Shown here: positions 15,382-23,807 of the stretch, piece after piece
Layout of the letters: each line of letters opens with the position of its first letter
How positions within the stretch are numbered: the stretch's first letter is position 1
Source: Duganella radicis
GTDB taxonomy: Bacteria; Pseudomonadota; Gammaproteobacteria; Burkholderiales; Burkholderiaceae_D
Length of the DNA: 34,629 bases
NCBI RefSeq assembly: GCF_009720825.1
Contig: NZ_WNKY01000057.1
Location: 1-34,629 of the forward strand
Reading direction: 5' to 3'
Program-made: the position numbers and the translations under genes
Notes under the pieces: generated by a model
Database searches by the model: none
What the model was told of the DNA's origin: nothing
What the model saw: only the letters and a program-made list of their open reading frames with translations

Positions 15382-16842
15382 GTGGCAGCAATAACAGAAA
15401 CATGGAACCGCATGCCGGTGCGCGCGCGCGTCGGCCTGATCGTTGGCGTGGTCCTGATCGTCGTGTTGACGGCCGGGCTGGGCTTGTGGGCCTACCGCGC
15501 CGATGACCAGATTTTGTTCTCGGACGTGGCGCCGGCGGACGCGGCGGCGATGACGGCCGAACTGGACAAGATGAAGACCCCGTATCAGCTCACCGATGGC
15601 GGCGCCACCATCCTGGTGCCGAAGGACCTGGTCTACAAGACGCGCCTCAAGCTGATGAGCAAGGAGTTGCCGCTGCACGGCGCGGTCGGCTTCGAGGTAT
15701 TCAACAATGCCGATTTCGGCATGACCGAGTTCGTGCAAAAGGTGAATTACCTGCGCGCCATCCAGGGCGAGCTGACGCGCACCATCCTGTCGATCGAAGA
15801 GGTCCAGGCGGCGCGCGTGCACCTGGCCTTGCCGGAGCAGGGATTGTTCAAGAAGACCCAGGCCAAGCCCAAGGCATCGGTGACGTTGACCATGAAGAAC
15901 GGCAAGGCGCTGGCGCCGGAACAGATCGCCGGCATCCAGCGCCTGGTGGCCGCCTCGGTGCCGGATATCGCCAGCGGCGACGTGACGGTGCTGAACCAGC
16001 ACGGCGTGGCGTTGACGCGCATGGCGCAGGGCGAGGCGGATGAGTCGGCGTTGGCGCTGCTGGACAGCAAGCGCGGGACGGAAGAGTACCTGCTCAAAAA
16101 GGTTACGCAGGTGCTGGACCGCAGCTACGGTCCCGGCCAGGCCATCGCCAGTGTGGACGTCACGCTCAACGCCGACCAGAGCAAGGTGACCACCGAGGAG
16201 GTGCTGCCTGCGAAAAACCCCGACCCCAACGCCAGCGCCACCGGCGTGGTGGTGCGCGAACGCAGCAGCGCCAGCGAAGCCGCCGGCGCGACCGCGCTGG
16301 CGGGCGGCGCGCGCGGCAACGGCACACCCGGCAACAGTACCAGCGAGTTCGATTACCAGGTTGGCCGGCGCGTCGAACAGGTGGTATCGGGCGGCGGCAC
16401 GGTAAAGCGCATGACCATCGCGGTGGTGGTCAAGCAGCGTCTGGATGAGGAGCAGATTGCCAGCCTCAAGGAAGTGGTCGCGCTGGCGGCCGGCTTCAAC
16501 CGGCAGCGTGGTGACGAGGTCGTGGTGTATTCCATGCAGGCGCTGGCGAATCCAGCGGTCGTGACGGCGCCGGCGACACCCGCCGCCTCAACCGGTGAGG
16601 CGGCTGTGGCGCCAGCGCCGGCTGCTTCCCCGGCGCGCCACGCCGGCAGCGGCCAGGTGGTGCCGGTGCTGGCGGGTCTGGCCGTGCTGGTGGTGCTGGG
16701 AGCGGCGGCGTTTGGCCTGGCCAGCCGCCGCGCGCCGGCGCGCGCGCGCCTGTCCGCCGCCGAGCGCGAGGCCATGCTGGGCAATGTAAAACAGTGGATC
16801 GCGGCGGCGCCGGATCAGCCTCCGCCAGGGAGAGGATTATGA
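15382..16842 (+). CDS. fliF: MS-ring protein FliF with a short cytoplasmic tail
   Basis: The 486-aa protein starts at GTG 15382 behind a strong AGGAG. Transmembrane helix 1 is at about residues 17-36. The YscJ/FliF ring-building domains follow (VGFEVFNNADFGMTEFVQKV, AARVHLALPEQGLF, ASVTLTMKNGK), and the second helix is at about 432-452 (VPVLAGLAVLVVLGAAAFGL). FliF forms the inner-membrane MS ring around the export gate. Canonical FliF is about 550 aa with a long cytoplasmic tail ending in a FliG-binding helix. Here only about 34 residues follow the second helix, with a shrunken NVKQWIAAAPDQ end. This fits the reduced FliG encoded next, whose ATG overlaps the fliF stop. Confidence 0.93.
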   Translation: MAAITETWNRMPVRARVGLIVGVVLIVVLTAGLGLWAYRADDQILFSDVAPADAAAMTAELDKMKTPYQLTDGGATILVPKDLVYKTRLKLMSKELPLHGAVGFEVFNNADFGMTEFVQKVNYLRAIQGELTRTILSIEEVQAARVHLALPEQGLFKKTQAKPKASVTLTMKNGKALAPEQIAGIQRLVAASVPDIASGDVTVLNQHGVALTRMAQGEADESALALLDSKRGTEEYLLKKVTQVLDRSYGPGQAIASVDVTLNADQSKVTTEEVLPAKNPDPNASATGVVVRERSSASEAAGATALAGGARGNGTPGNSTSEFDYQVGRRVEQVVSGGGTVKRMTIAVVVKQRLDEEQIASLKEVVALAAGFNRQRGDEVVVYSMQALANPAVVTAPATPAASTGEAAVAPAPAASPARHAGSGQVVPVLAGLAVLVVLGAAAFGLASRRAPARARLSAAEREAMLGNVKQWIAAAPDQPPPGRGL

Positions 16843-17339
16843 GCGGCCATCGTCAAGCGGCGGCGGCGCTGCATGGATTGCTGGAGGAGGATCGCGGCCT
16901 GATCATCGCGCAACTGCCGCCGTCCGATCAGGACACGTTGCGCAACTATCTGGCCGAGCTGGATGCGCTGGGTTTTGACAGCACCGGGCTGGACTTGGGC
17001 ATCGCGCCGGCGCCCGCGGCGCCGGATCTGGCCACGGCGTCGGCCGCCACCATGTACCGTTTGCTGGAGGCCGAACCGGCCAGCCTGGTGGCCCAGGTCC
17101 TGGCCGCGCGCCAATGGCGCTGGGCCGATGGCATGCTGGCCTTGTGCCCGCAGGCCCGCCGCGAAGCGATCCGCGCCGTTCCGCTGAGGCAGGCTCCGGC
17201 GCGCACGCGTTTTGTGCTGGAGGCGCTGGCGGCGCGGCTGGCCGAGGATGCGGCCGCGGCAGGCGAAGCGAATGGACGCAAGGCAAGCGCCTCGCGCCTG
17301 CCTTCCTTCTTGCGTCGGGTGGCGGCATGGCGGCGATAA
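16839..17339 (+). CDS. fliG: FliG-like protein, half length, without the torque domain
   Basis: This 166-aa product occupies the fliG slot between fliF and fliH. The segment from about residue 72, LLEAEPASLVAQVLAARQWR, then MLALCPQARREAIRAV, resembles the FliG stretch around EHPQ with its following helix. The N-terminal part (LLEEDRGLIIAQLPPSDQDT) resembles an ARM-type helical repeat. Canonical FliG is about 330 aa, and its C-terminal domain bears the charged residues that meet MotA; there is no room for it here. The tail is basic (SFLRRVAAWRR). No frameshift continuation is seen: fliH starts 13 bases before the stop, in another frame. It could be a SctK-like platform protein rather than a motor part. 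The family assignment rests on weak similarity plus position. Confidence 0.6.
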   Translation: MSGHRQAAAALHGLLEEDRGLIIAQLPPSDQDTLRNYLAELDALGFDSTGLDLGIAPAPAAPDLATASAATMYRLLEAEPASLVAQVLAARQWRWADGMLALCPQARREAIRAVPLRQAPARTRFVLEALAARLAEDAAAAGEANGRKASASRLPSFLRRVAAWRR

Positions 17340-18262
17340 TTCCAGCGGCGGCGCTGTCCGGCGCGAGCCGCCAGTTGCGCCGTCCGGGCGCGGCCGCGGT
17401 TGTCGCCGTGCCGGCGGCCGTGATCGCGTCACCACCATCAGCGCCGGTCGCGTCGCCGGTGATCGCGCCACCGCCATCTGCGCCGGTCGCGCCGCCGGTG
17501 ATCACGCCGCCACCACCGCCGGCGCCGGTCGCGCCGCCGGTGATCACGCCGCCACCACCGCCGGCGCCGGTCGCCCCTCAGCCGAGCGATTTGCAGCGTC
17601 AGGCGGTCTTGCTGGACGAGCAGGCGGAGGCCCTGCGCCTGCGCGCGCAAGCGCTGACCACGGCGGAGGCTGAGCTGGACCAGCGCCAGGCGGAGCTGGA
17701 GCGGCGCGAACAGCAGTTGCAGGCCGGCCAGCGCGAGCTTGCGGAAGAAGCCGCCGCCATCAAGGCGGACGCCGAGCGGCGCGGTCTGGCGCAAGGCCAG
17801 CAACAAGGCGAACGCGAGGCGCAGGAGGCGGTGCGCGGCCAGGTCGAACGCTTGAGCGGCGTGGTGCGCGCCTTGCAGCAATCGAAGCGCACCCTGCTGG
17901 AAGAAAACCAGGACATGCTGGTCGAGATTGCTTTTGCGGCGGTCTGCCGCGTGCTCGGCACGCAGCTTGTGAGCCGCGACGGCATCGCCGCCATGGTCGG
18001 CGGCCTGGTCGATGGCGAGCATGCGCTGGACAGGATCACCGTGCGCCTCCACCTGCGGGACGCCGAACTGATGACCGCCGAGGCCGGCGACGCCGATCCG
18101 CGCCTGATGTTCCAGGCCGACGCCGGGATCGAGCTGGGCGGCTGCATCGTGGACAGCCCGCGCGGCACCCTGGACGCGCGCCTGGAATTGCAGCTGCACC
18201 AGCTGCGCGCGGCGCTGGCGGACGTGCGCAGGCAGCAAAGCAAATCTGAGGCGCCCATCTGA
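17327..18262 (+). CDS. fliH: export ATPase regulator FliH with a proline-rich repeat
   Basis: The 311-aa product overlaps fliG by 13 bases; the ATG at 17327 is chosen because the open frame further upstream lies inside fliG. Residues 32-85 are four 13-14-aa Pro/Ala/Val repeats. A long charged coiled coil follows (about 90-200; repeated QAELERREQQL-type heptads) and then the FliH/SctL C-terminal domain (LLEENQDMLVEIAFAAVCRV to the end). FliH dimers hold FliI in check and link the ATPase to the C-ring protein FliN. The Pro-rich linker is unusual and may act as a spacer. Confidence 0.85.
   Translation: MAAIIPAAALSGASRQLRRPGAAAVVAVPAAVIASPPSAPVASPVIAPPPSAPVAPPVITPPPPPAPVAPPVITPPPPPAPVAPQPSDLQRQAVLLDEQAEALRLRAQALTTAEAELDQRQAELERREQQLQAGQRELAEEAAAIKADAERRGLAQGQQQGEREAQEAVRGQVERLSGVVRALQQSKRTLLEENQDMLVEIAFAAVCRVLGTQLVSRDGIAAMVGGLVDGEHALDRITVRLHLRDAELMTAEAGDADPRLMFQADAGIELGGCIVDSPRGTLDARLELQLHQLRAALADVRRQQSKSEAPI
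17420..17581 (+). repeat. four-unit in-frame minisatellite in fliH
   Basis: Units of 39, 39, 42 and 42 bp each begin GTGATC and encode VIASPPSAPVASP, VIAPPPSAPVAPP, then two nearly identical VITPPPPPAPVAPP/Q copies. The last two are almost the same at the DNA level, pointing to recent duplication. All units keep the frame, so copy number can change without breaking fliH. Confidence 0.9.
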
Positions 18263-19572
18263 TGCAAGCGTATCTGGACGCCGTGCGTGCCGCCGAGCTG
18301 ACCCGTCGGGTGGGGCGCGTGCTGGGCATCTCCGGCCAGCGCATCGAGGCCAGCGGCCCGGACGCGGCGATCGGCGAAGTCTGCGAGGTGCAGGCCGAGC
18401 CCGGTGTGCCGCCCATGCTGGCGGAGGTGGTGGGGGTGGCGCCGGGGCGCGTGATCCTGATGCCGTATGGCGACACGCGCGGCATCGGCGCCGGCAGCCC
18501 CATCGTCGCCAGCGGCCAGCCGCCGGGCATGCGGGTGGGCAGCGCCTTGCTGGGACGGGTGATCGACGCCTTCGGCGTCCCCATCGATGGTGAGGCGGCG
18601 CCGGCGGCGGCCGAGGTGCGCAGCCTGTTTGCGCCGCCGATTAATCCGCTGACGCGGCCGCGCATCGGCACCTTGCTGGAGACCGGGGTGCGCGCCATCG
18701 ACACGCTGCTGCCGCTGGGCTGCGGCCAGCGCGTCGGCATTTTCGCCGGCAGCGGCGTTGGCAAGAGCACCCTGCTGGGCATGCTGGCGCGCGACGTCAA
18801 GGCGGACGTGAATGTGATCGCCCTGATCGGCGAGCGCGGGCGCGAGGTGCGCGAGTTCGTGGAGAAAAGCCTGGGCGCCGAGGGATTGAAGCGCAGCGTG
18901 GTCATTGTCGCCACCTCGGACCAGCCGGCGCTGGTGCGGACCCGCGCCGCCCATGCCGCGACCGCGGTGGCGGAATATTTCCGCGACCAGGGCAAGCAGG
19001 TGTTGCTGATGATGGATTCGATCACCCGCTTTGCGATGGCGCGGCGCGAGATCGGCCTGGCGGCGGGCGAGCCGCCGACCGCGCGCGGCTATACGCCGTC
19101 GGTGTTTTCCGAGATCCCGGCGCTGTGCGAACGCTGCGGCACCACGGATTCGGGCGGTGCGATCACCGCGCTGTACACGGTGCTGGTGGAGGGCGACGAT
19201 TTCAATGAGCCGATCGCCGACATCGTGCGGGCCACGCTGGATGGCCACATCATGTTGTCGCGGACGCTGGCGCACGAAGGCCATTTCCCGGCGATTGACG
19301 TGCTACAGAGCGCCAGCCGGCTGGCGTCCGACCTGGCCAGCCGGGACGAGCTGGAGCTCATGTCGGCGGCGGTGGAGTTGCTGGCCACCTACGAACGCAA
19401 TCGCCAGATGGTGGAGATGGGGGCGTATCGCGCCGGCAGTAGCGCGGCGATCGACCGCGCTATCGCGGTGGCCCCGGCCTTGCGCGAAGTGTTGCGTCAG
19501 TCGGTGGTGGAATCGACGGCGCGCGCAACGGCCTTGCAGCGGTTGCGTGCCGCCGTGAACGGGGGAGTGTGA
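18262..19572 (+). CDS. fliI: flagellar export ATPase FliI
   Basis: The 436-aa full-length ATPase has Walker A GSGVGKST at residues 163-170, LIGERGREV, and Walker B VLLMMDS. The family signature TARGYTPSVFSEIPALCERC is only slightly varied. FliI forms a hexamer beneath the export gate and unfolds or releases substrates, related to the F1 beta subunit. Its start overlaps the fliH stop (TGATG), and the same junction links it to fliJ. All catalytic motifs are present, so the export engine should be active even though the switch parts are reduced. Confidence 0.96.
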   Translation: MQAYLDAVRAAELTRRVGRVLGISGQRIEASGPDAAIGEVCEVQAEPGVPPMLAEVVGVAPGRVILMPYGDTRGIGAGSPIVASGQPPGMRVGSALLGRVIDAFGVPIDGEAAPAAAEVRSLFAPPINPLTRPRIGTLLETGVRAIDTLLPLGCGQRVGIFAGSGVGKSTLLGMLARDVKADVNVIALIGERGREVREFVEKSLGAEGLKRSVVIVATSDQPALVRTRAAHAATAVAEYFRDQGKQVLLMMDSITRFAMARREIGLAAGEPPTARGYTPSVFSEIPALCERCGTTDSGGAITALYTVLVEGDDFNEPIADIVRATLDGHIMLSRTLAHEGHFPAIDVLQSASRLASDLASRDELELMSAAVELLATYERNRQMVEMGAYRAGSSAAIDRAIAVAPALREVLRQSVVESTARATALQRLRAAVNGGV

Positions 19573-20039
19573 TGGCGGCTGGCCGTTTCCGCTATGCGCT
19601 GGAGCCGATTGCCTCGCAACGGCAGTGGGCGCTGGATGCCGTGCTGCTGGAGCTCAGCGAGCACAATTTCACGCTGGCCCGGCGGCAGGAGGAACTGGCG
19701 GCGCTGGTCGACAGGATGGCGCAGGCCACAGCAGCGTTGCGTGCCCAGGCTGAGTCGGGCGCGATGTTGCAGGTGGAGCGCCACGGACTGTGGCTGCGCT
19801 ATCTGTCGGACCAGCATGGCCAGGTGCGCGGCCTGGAGCGGATCATCGCCGACCTGCTGGAAGAGCGCGACGGCATCATCGACAAGGTGGCGTCGGCGCA
19901 AAGGGCGGTCGATGCAATGCGTGAGCATCGCGATGAAATGCGCCAGGCGTTCAGCAAGGCGCGCGCCAGCGCCGAACTAAAGGAAGTTGACGATCAATGG
20001 AATGTATTGCAGGCAGTGAGGGGAACTGATGGCGATTAA
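19572..20039 (+). CDS. fliJ: export apparatus stalk protein FliJ
   Basis: This 155-aa protein is almost all charged helix, predicted as the two-stranded antiparallel coiled coil typical of FliJ (usually about 147 aa). It follows fliI with a TGATG overlap, as in other flagellar loci. FliJ inserts into the FliI hexamer and contacts FlhA. Sequence conservation is low in this family, so the call rests on position, length and coiled-coil character. Its last 11 bases overlap fliK. Confidence 0.8.
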   Translation: MAAGRFRYALEPIASQRQWALDAVLLELSEHNFTLARRQEELAALVDRMAQATAALRAQAESGAMLQVERHGLWLRYLSDQHGQVRGLERIIADLLEERDGIIDKVASAQRAVDAMREHRDEMRQAFSKARASAELKEVDDQWNVLQAVRGTDGD

Positions 20040-21066
20040 TGTAGAAGACTACGGCGCACTGGACACAGGTTCCGGCCGCCGGCGGCTGCAAACGGATGCA
20101 CGCCAGGGACGCTGGCTGTATGAACTGGAACATGCCATGTTGCAGGGGGCGAAAAAAGCGGCGCCGCAGGACGAGTCCCAGCGCGAGGCGGCATTGCCGG
20201 ATGAGTCGCCGGCCTTGCCTGGTGAGCGCAAGGGAGAAGCCGGCGGGCGTCGCGCGCAGCATGATGTTGATGATCGGCGGGCTGCGCCGACGGCTCGAAG
20301 CGGAGTGCTGACGCAGGCGACGCCATTGCAAGCGGCGGCGCCAAACGGAGTGCGGACGCAGGCGCCGGTGCAGGAACCATCACAGCAGAAACGTGCCGTC
20401 ACTGGTGGGAAGTCGGCGGAGGTTGGAGGCGCCGGTGTGGCAACCAAGGCGGTGCCGCGCGCCACCGCCGCCGGCGCGCTGTTGCCAGGCGTTTTGCTCG
20501 CGGACGCGCAGGCGAAGCAGCAACAGCAACAGCCGGCGATCCCTCCGGTGTATCTGGCTGCCGCGCTCCCCGTGACGGGCAGCGCAGGCATAGGGGAAAC
20601 GGCGACGGCCGCAACCGGCGCCACGCGGCCGGCCACCGCGGCCGCGGCCGCGCTGAAGCTATCGCTGGCCAACGCCCGGCCTGCGGCGTCGCAGCCGGGG
20701 GCGGTGGCTGAGCTGGTGGAAGAGCAGCCGCCGTTGCCGGGCGCGCAGCCAGAGGCACATCCGAACGAGGAGTATGCGCAGCGTCTGCTGCATATCTACC
20801 GTGACGGCGCCGAAGTCCAGGCCTGGGTGCGGGACGCGGCGCTGACCCAGTCGCAGACCCAGGCCCTGGCGCAGAACCTGGCCGGGGAGCTGGGCAGTAC
20901 AGGCGCCCAGCTGGCGGCGCTGACGGTGAACGGCCGGCGCGTCAGCCTGGGCCGCGCTGAAAAGGCCAGCCCGGAAACGGACGCTTACATGAACGAGACG
21001 GCGCAGAGCGGGCAGGAAAGCAGCCAGCGGCCGGTGTGGAAAATTAACGAAAACGGAGCATTTTAA
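20029..21066 (+). CDS. fliK: putative hook-length ruler FliK, divergent
   Basis: A 345-aa, Ala/Gln/Pro-rich and probably disordered protein between fliJ and flgD, the standard place for fliK. RBS GAGGGG lies 7 bases before the ATG. The only globular-looking part is about residues 245-310 (LLHIYRDGAEVQAWVRDAAL, then LAQNLAGELGSTGAQLAALT). It has the strand-helix feel of the FliK substrate-switch domain but lacks the LRLHPEELG-type motif. FliK would measure the hook and switch FlhB specificity. Low similarity means the name is mainly contextual. Confidence 0.62.
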   Translation: MAINVEDYGALDTGSGRRRLQTDARQGRWLYELEHAMLQGAKKAAPQDESQREAALPDESPALPGERKGEAGGRRAQHDVDDRRAAPTARSGVLTQATPLQAAAPNGVRTQAPVQEPSQQKRAVTGGKSAEVGGAGVATKAVPRATAAGALLPGVLLADAQAKQQQQQPAIPPVYLAAALPVTGSAGIGETATAATGATRPATAAAAALKLSLANARPAASQPGAVAELVEEQPPLPGAQPEAHPNEEYAQRLLHIYRDGAEVQAWVRDAALTQSQTQALAQNLAGELGSTGAQLAALTVNGRRVSLGRAEKASPETDAYMNETAQSGQESSQRPVWKINENGAF

Positions 21067-21471
21067 ATGGCTATCAGTTCCAGTGCGGCGGTCGGCAGCG
21101 GCACCTTGTCGCAATCGAGCAATATCGGTATTCAGGACTTCCTCAAGATCCTGACTTCCCAGCTGAACAACCAGGACCCGCTCAAGCCGGTCGATAACCA
21201 GGAGTTCGTGGCGCAGATCGCGCAGTTTGCCACGCTGGAGCAGAGCCGCCAGTTGAATGCCAAGATCGATCAGTTGCTGAACGTGCAGTCCTCGGTGCAA
21301 TCGGTGGGCATGCTGGGCCGGACTGTCGACGTCAATCAAAACGGCTTTCTGGTTTCCGGCAAGGTGGCGGCGCTGGATGTGTCGAGCGGCACGCCATTGC
21401 TCACCATTACGACCTCCACCGGCTTCCTGAACAACATCGACCTGTCGCAGGTTGTCACTATCCGCCCATAA
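21067..21471 (+). CDS. flgD: hook-capping protein FlgD (short form)
   Basis: The 134-aa protein has the FlgD signature: QDFLKILTSQLNNQDPLKPV, then NQEFVAQIAQFATLEQSRQL and a small Tudor-like beta region (MLGRTVDVNQNGFLVSGKVA). Enterobacterial FlgD is about 230 aa with an extra FnIII-like domain that is missing here; short forms occur in other bacteria such as Bacillus. FlgD caps the growing hook. Its ATG directly follows the fliK stop, and flgE begins 8 bases after its own stop. Confidence 0.92.
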   Translation: MAISSSAAVGSGTLSQSSNIGIQDFLKILTSQLNNQDPLKPVDNQEFVAQIAQFATLEQSRQLNAKIDQLLNVQSSVQSVGMLGRTVDVNQNGFLVSGKVAALDVSSGTPLLTITTSTGFLNNIDLSQVVTIRP

Positions 21472-21479
21472 GGAACATC

Positions 21480-22676
21480 ATGTTTGATACGCTATATATC
21501 GGCACCTCCGGCTTGCTGGGGAATGCCAAGGGCCTGAAAGTGGTCAGTAACAACCTGTCCAACGTCAACACGCTCGGTTTCAAAGGCTCGCAGCTGCAAT
21601 TCTCGGCCTTGTTCGAGCAGGGCGGCGGCGTGACCGATGGCCAGTCGCAACAGCAGGAAACCACCGGCCAGGGCGTGACCACGCTGGGCTCTTCCATTAA
21701 TTTCCGTGCCGGCAACGATCAGACCACCGGCAGCCCGCTGGACCAGGCGATCAGCGGCAACGGCCTGTTCGTGGTGCGCCGCGACGACGGCGCGATGGTC
21801 TACACGCGCGCCGGCAATTTCCAGTTCGACGGCAAGGAAAACCTGATCGATGGCAGCGGCCGGCATGTGCAGGCGCTGGACAAGGACGGCAAGCTGGCCG
21901 ACGTCACCCTGGACCCGCTGGGGCACAGCGCCGCCAAGGCCACCAGCACGGTCAGCTTTACGGGCAACGTCACCAGCACGGTGGCCACGCCGCCCGTCGA
22001 TGTCACCTTGAATGGCGTGGTCATCATCGATCCGGCGGGCGGTCAGCACACGCTGAATCTTTCGTTCAAGAATATGGGGGCGGGCAGCTATACCGTCACC
22101 GTCACCGACGCGGCCGCCGCAGCCACGGCCGCGCCGCTCGGCACCGGCACGATCAAGTATGCGGCGGGCGTGCCGGTGACCGGATCGAGCACCGTCAGCA
22201 TCCAGTACGCGACCACCGGTGTGACCGCTTTCCCGATCACGCTGGACTTCGGCAAGAGCGGCAACTCGTCGTCGGCCTCCGACCTGAAGTTTGACCAGCA
22301 GGATGGCTATACCTCGGGCGTGCGTGTCGACCAGACCATCGATGCGGACGGTACCGTCAGCGTCAGCTATTCCAACGGCCAGAAAGTCAAGGGCCAGCGC
22401 CTGGCGCTGGCGCAGTTCGCCAGCGAGAACGACCTGGAGCAAAGCAGCGGCGGCGCGTTTACCAGGCGCGCCAATGGCGAGGTGCATTACGGCTACGCGG
22501 GCAGCGGCAATTACGGCAGCCTGGTGTCCGGCCATCTGGAGGGGGCCAACGTCGACCTGGCCGAGGAATTCAGCAACCTGATCGTGATGCAGCGCGGCTA
22601 CCAGGCCGCTTCGCACGTGATCAGCACCGCCAACGACATGATCCAGGAATTGTTCGATATGAAAGGTCATCGTTGA
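21480..22676 (+). CDS. flgE: hook protein FlgE
   Basis: The 398-aa product is close to E. coli FlgE (402 aa). The N-terminal helix carries SNNLSNVNTLGFKGSQLQFS, and the middle is beta-rich (about 90-300). The C-terminal region LAQFASENDLEQSSGGAFTR, then EGANVDLAEEFSNLIVMQRGYQAASHVI (quoted in part) is fully conserved. It polymerises into the extracellular hook. A full-length hook protein with no filament or hook-filament junction gene nearby is notable. Its stop overlaps the next gene (TGATG). Confidence 0.95.
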   Translation: MFDTLYIGTSGLLGNAKGLKVVSNNLSNVNTLGFKGSQLQFSALFEQGGGVTDGQSQQQETTGQGVTTLGSSINFRAGNDQTTGSPLDQAISGNGLFVVRRDDGAMVYTRAGNFQFDGKENLIDGSGRHVQALDKDGKLADVTLDPLGHSAAKATSTVSFTGNVTSTVATPPVDVTLNGVVIIDPAGGQHTLNLSFKNMGAGSYTVTVTDAAAAATAAPLGTGTIKYAAGVPVTGSSTVSIQYATTGVTAFPITLDFGKSGNSSSASDLKFDQQDGYTSGVRVDQTIDADGTVSVSYSNGQKVKGQRLALAQFASENDLEQSSGGAFTRRANGEVHYGYAGSGNYGSLVSGHLEGANVDLAEEFSNLIVMQRGYQAASHVISTANDMIQELFDMKGHR

Positions 22677-23482
22677 TGCGCCACCAGCCCTATGCGCTGC
22701 TCGGCGCGAGCCTGCTGGAGCGTGTGCACCGGGCCGCCGACGCGGCGATCGAACGCTGGTGCGGCGACTGGGGCGCGGCGCGCGGCGACCTGGTGCTGGA
22801 GTGCGTGCGCGCCTGGGACGGCGCCCAGCAACTGCCAGCCCAAGCCACGTGGCGCGCGCCCTGGGCGGATGGCGACGCAAGCGTGGCGCAGGCCTGGGAG
22901 GCCGATATGCCGGCACAGGTGCAGCGTCTGTTGTTCGGCGCCGACCGCCAGTACGCGCCGGTCGCGATGGCGGCGCCGATCGCGGCCGACGCCGGCCGGG
23001 CCGCCTGGCGCGATCTGCACCGCGCGCTGCTGTCCGCCCTGTTGCCGGCGGGCGTGGCCGCCGGGGATGACAGCGCGCCGCCGCCGGCCGACTGGCGCTA
23101 CGCCTCCGGGGCTGTCCTGCTGGTGCTGCGGGTCGCCAAACAGGCATGCTTCCTGCTGCTCAATCACGCGGCAGTGCTGCGGCACGCGGAACCGGCCCAA
23201 GGCGTCGTACCGTTGGCCTCCCTGAACTACACGGCGTTGCTGGGGGATTTGCCGCTCAAACTGCCGGTGCGGCTGGGCAGCGCCCAGGTTGACCTGGGCA
23301 GCCTGGTGCGGCTGGCCGTTGGCGACGTGATCCGGCTCGATACCCTGGCCGACCGCGCGCTCACGGTGCGCAGTCATGCCGGCACGGCCCTGTTCGACGG
23401 CTATCTGGGCCGGGTGGACGACAATATGGCGCTGGAACTGGCGCCGCTTGAACTAAACGATGGAGTAAAGCATGAGCAGTAA
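22676..23482 (+). CDS. fliM: FliM/SctQ-like C-ring protein without CheY-binding motif
   Basis: The 268-aa product ends in a SpoA domain (about 190-255: LPLKLPVRLGSAQVDLGSLV, then LAVGDVIRLDT and FDGYLGRVDDNMALEL), as in FliM and injectisome SctQ. Canonical FliM is about 330 aa, starts with an EIDALL-type CheY-binding peptide and has a GGxG loop that contacts FliG. Here the first 30 residues contain no such peptide, and there is no Gly-Gly pair in the protein. It should dock the ATPase and sort substrates with FliN, but is not built for chemotactic switching. An alternative name is SctQ-like. Confidence 0.7.
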   Translation: MRHQPYALLGASLLERVHRAADAAIERWCGDWGAARGDLVLECVRAWDGAQQLPAQATWRAPWADGDASVAQAWEADMPAQVQRLLFGADRQYAPVAMAAPIAADAGRAAWRDLHRALLSALLPAGVAAGDDSAPPPADWRYASGAVLLVLRVAKQACFLLLNHAAVLRHAEPAQGVVPLASLNYTALLGDLPLKLPVRLGSAQVDLGSLVRLAVGDVIRLDTLADRALTVRSHAGTALFDGYLGRVDDNMALELAPLELNDGVKHEQ

Positions 23483-23807
23483 ACATATTTCCAGCAGCGT
23501 GGTGGCCGAGCTGGTCGACCTGGCGGAACTGGCGCCGCCGCCGCCGGCGGGCGCCGCTTTATTGGGCGGCAACCTGCGTCTGCTCGATGGCGTGCAGGTC
23601 AGCTTGAACGTGATGGTCGGCGAGGCTCATACCACCGTGGGCGAACTGATGGCCTTGCAGGCATCGTCGTTGCTGAAGATCGACCGCAAGGCCGACTATC
23701 CGGTGGACGTGATGCTGAACGGCAGCGTGGTGGCGCGCGGTCAACTGGTGGTGGTGGACGACAACTTCGGCGTGCGCATAACCGAGATCGCGCAGGCGCA
23801 GGCATGA
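23472..23807 (+). CDS. fliN: C-ring protein FliN
   Basis: The 111-aa FliN has the SpoA core: LRLLDGVQVSLNVMVGEAHT, then LMALQASSLLKIDRKADYPV and VDVMLNGSVVARGQLVVVDD (the usual valine-glycine-rich tail ending VRITEI). It forms the lower C ring with the FliM-like protein and recruits FliH-FliI. It overlaps its upstream neighbour by 11 bases and fliO by four (ATGA). The N-terminal 30 residues, Pro/Ala-rich, are variable in the family. Confidence 0.93.
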   Translation: MSSKHISSSVVAELVDLAELAPPPPAGAALLGGNLRLLDGVQVSLNVMVGEAHTTVGELMALQASSLLKIDRKADYPVDVMLNGSVVARGQLVVVDDNFGVRITEIAQAQA

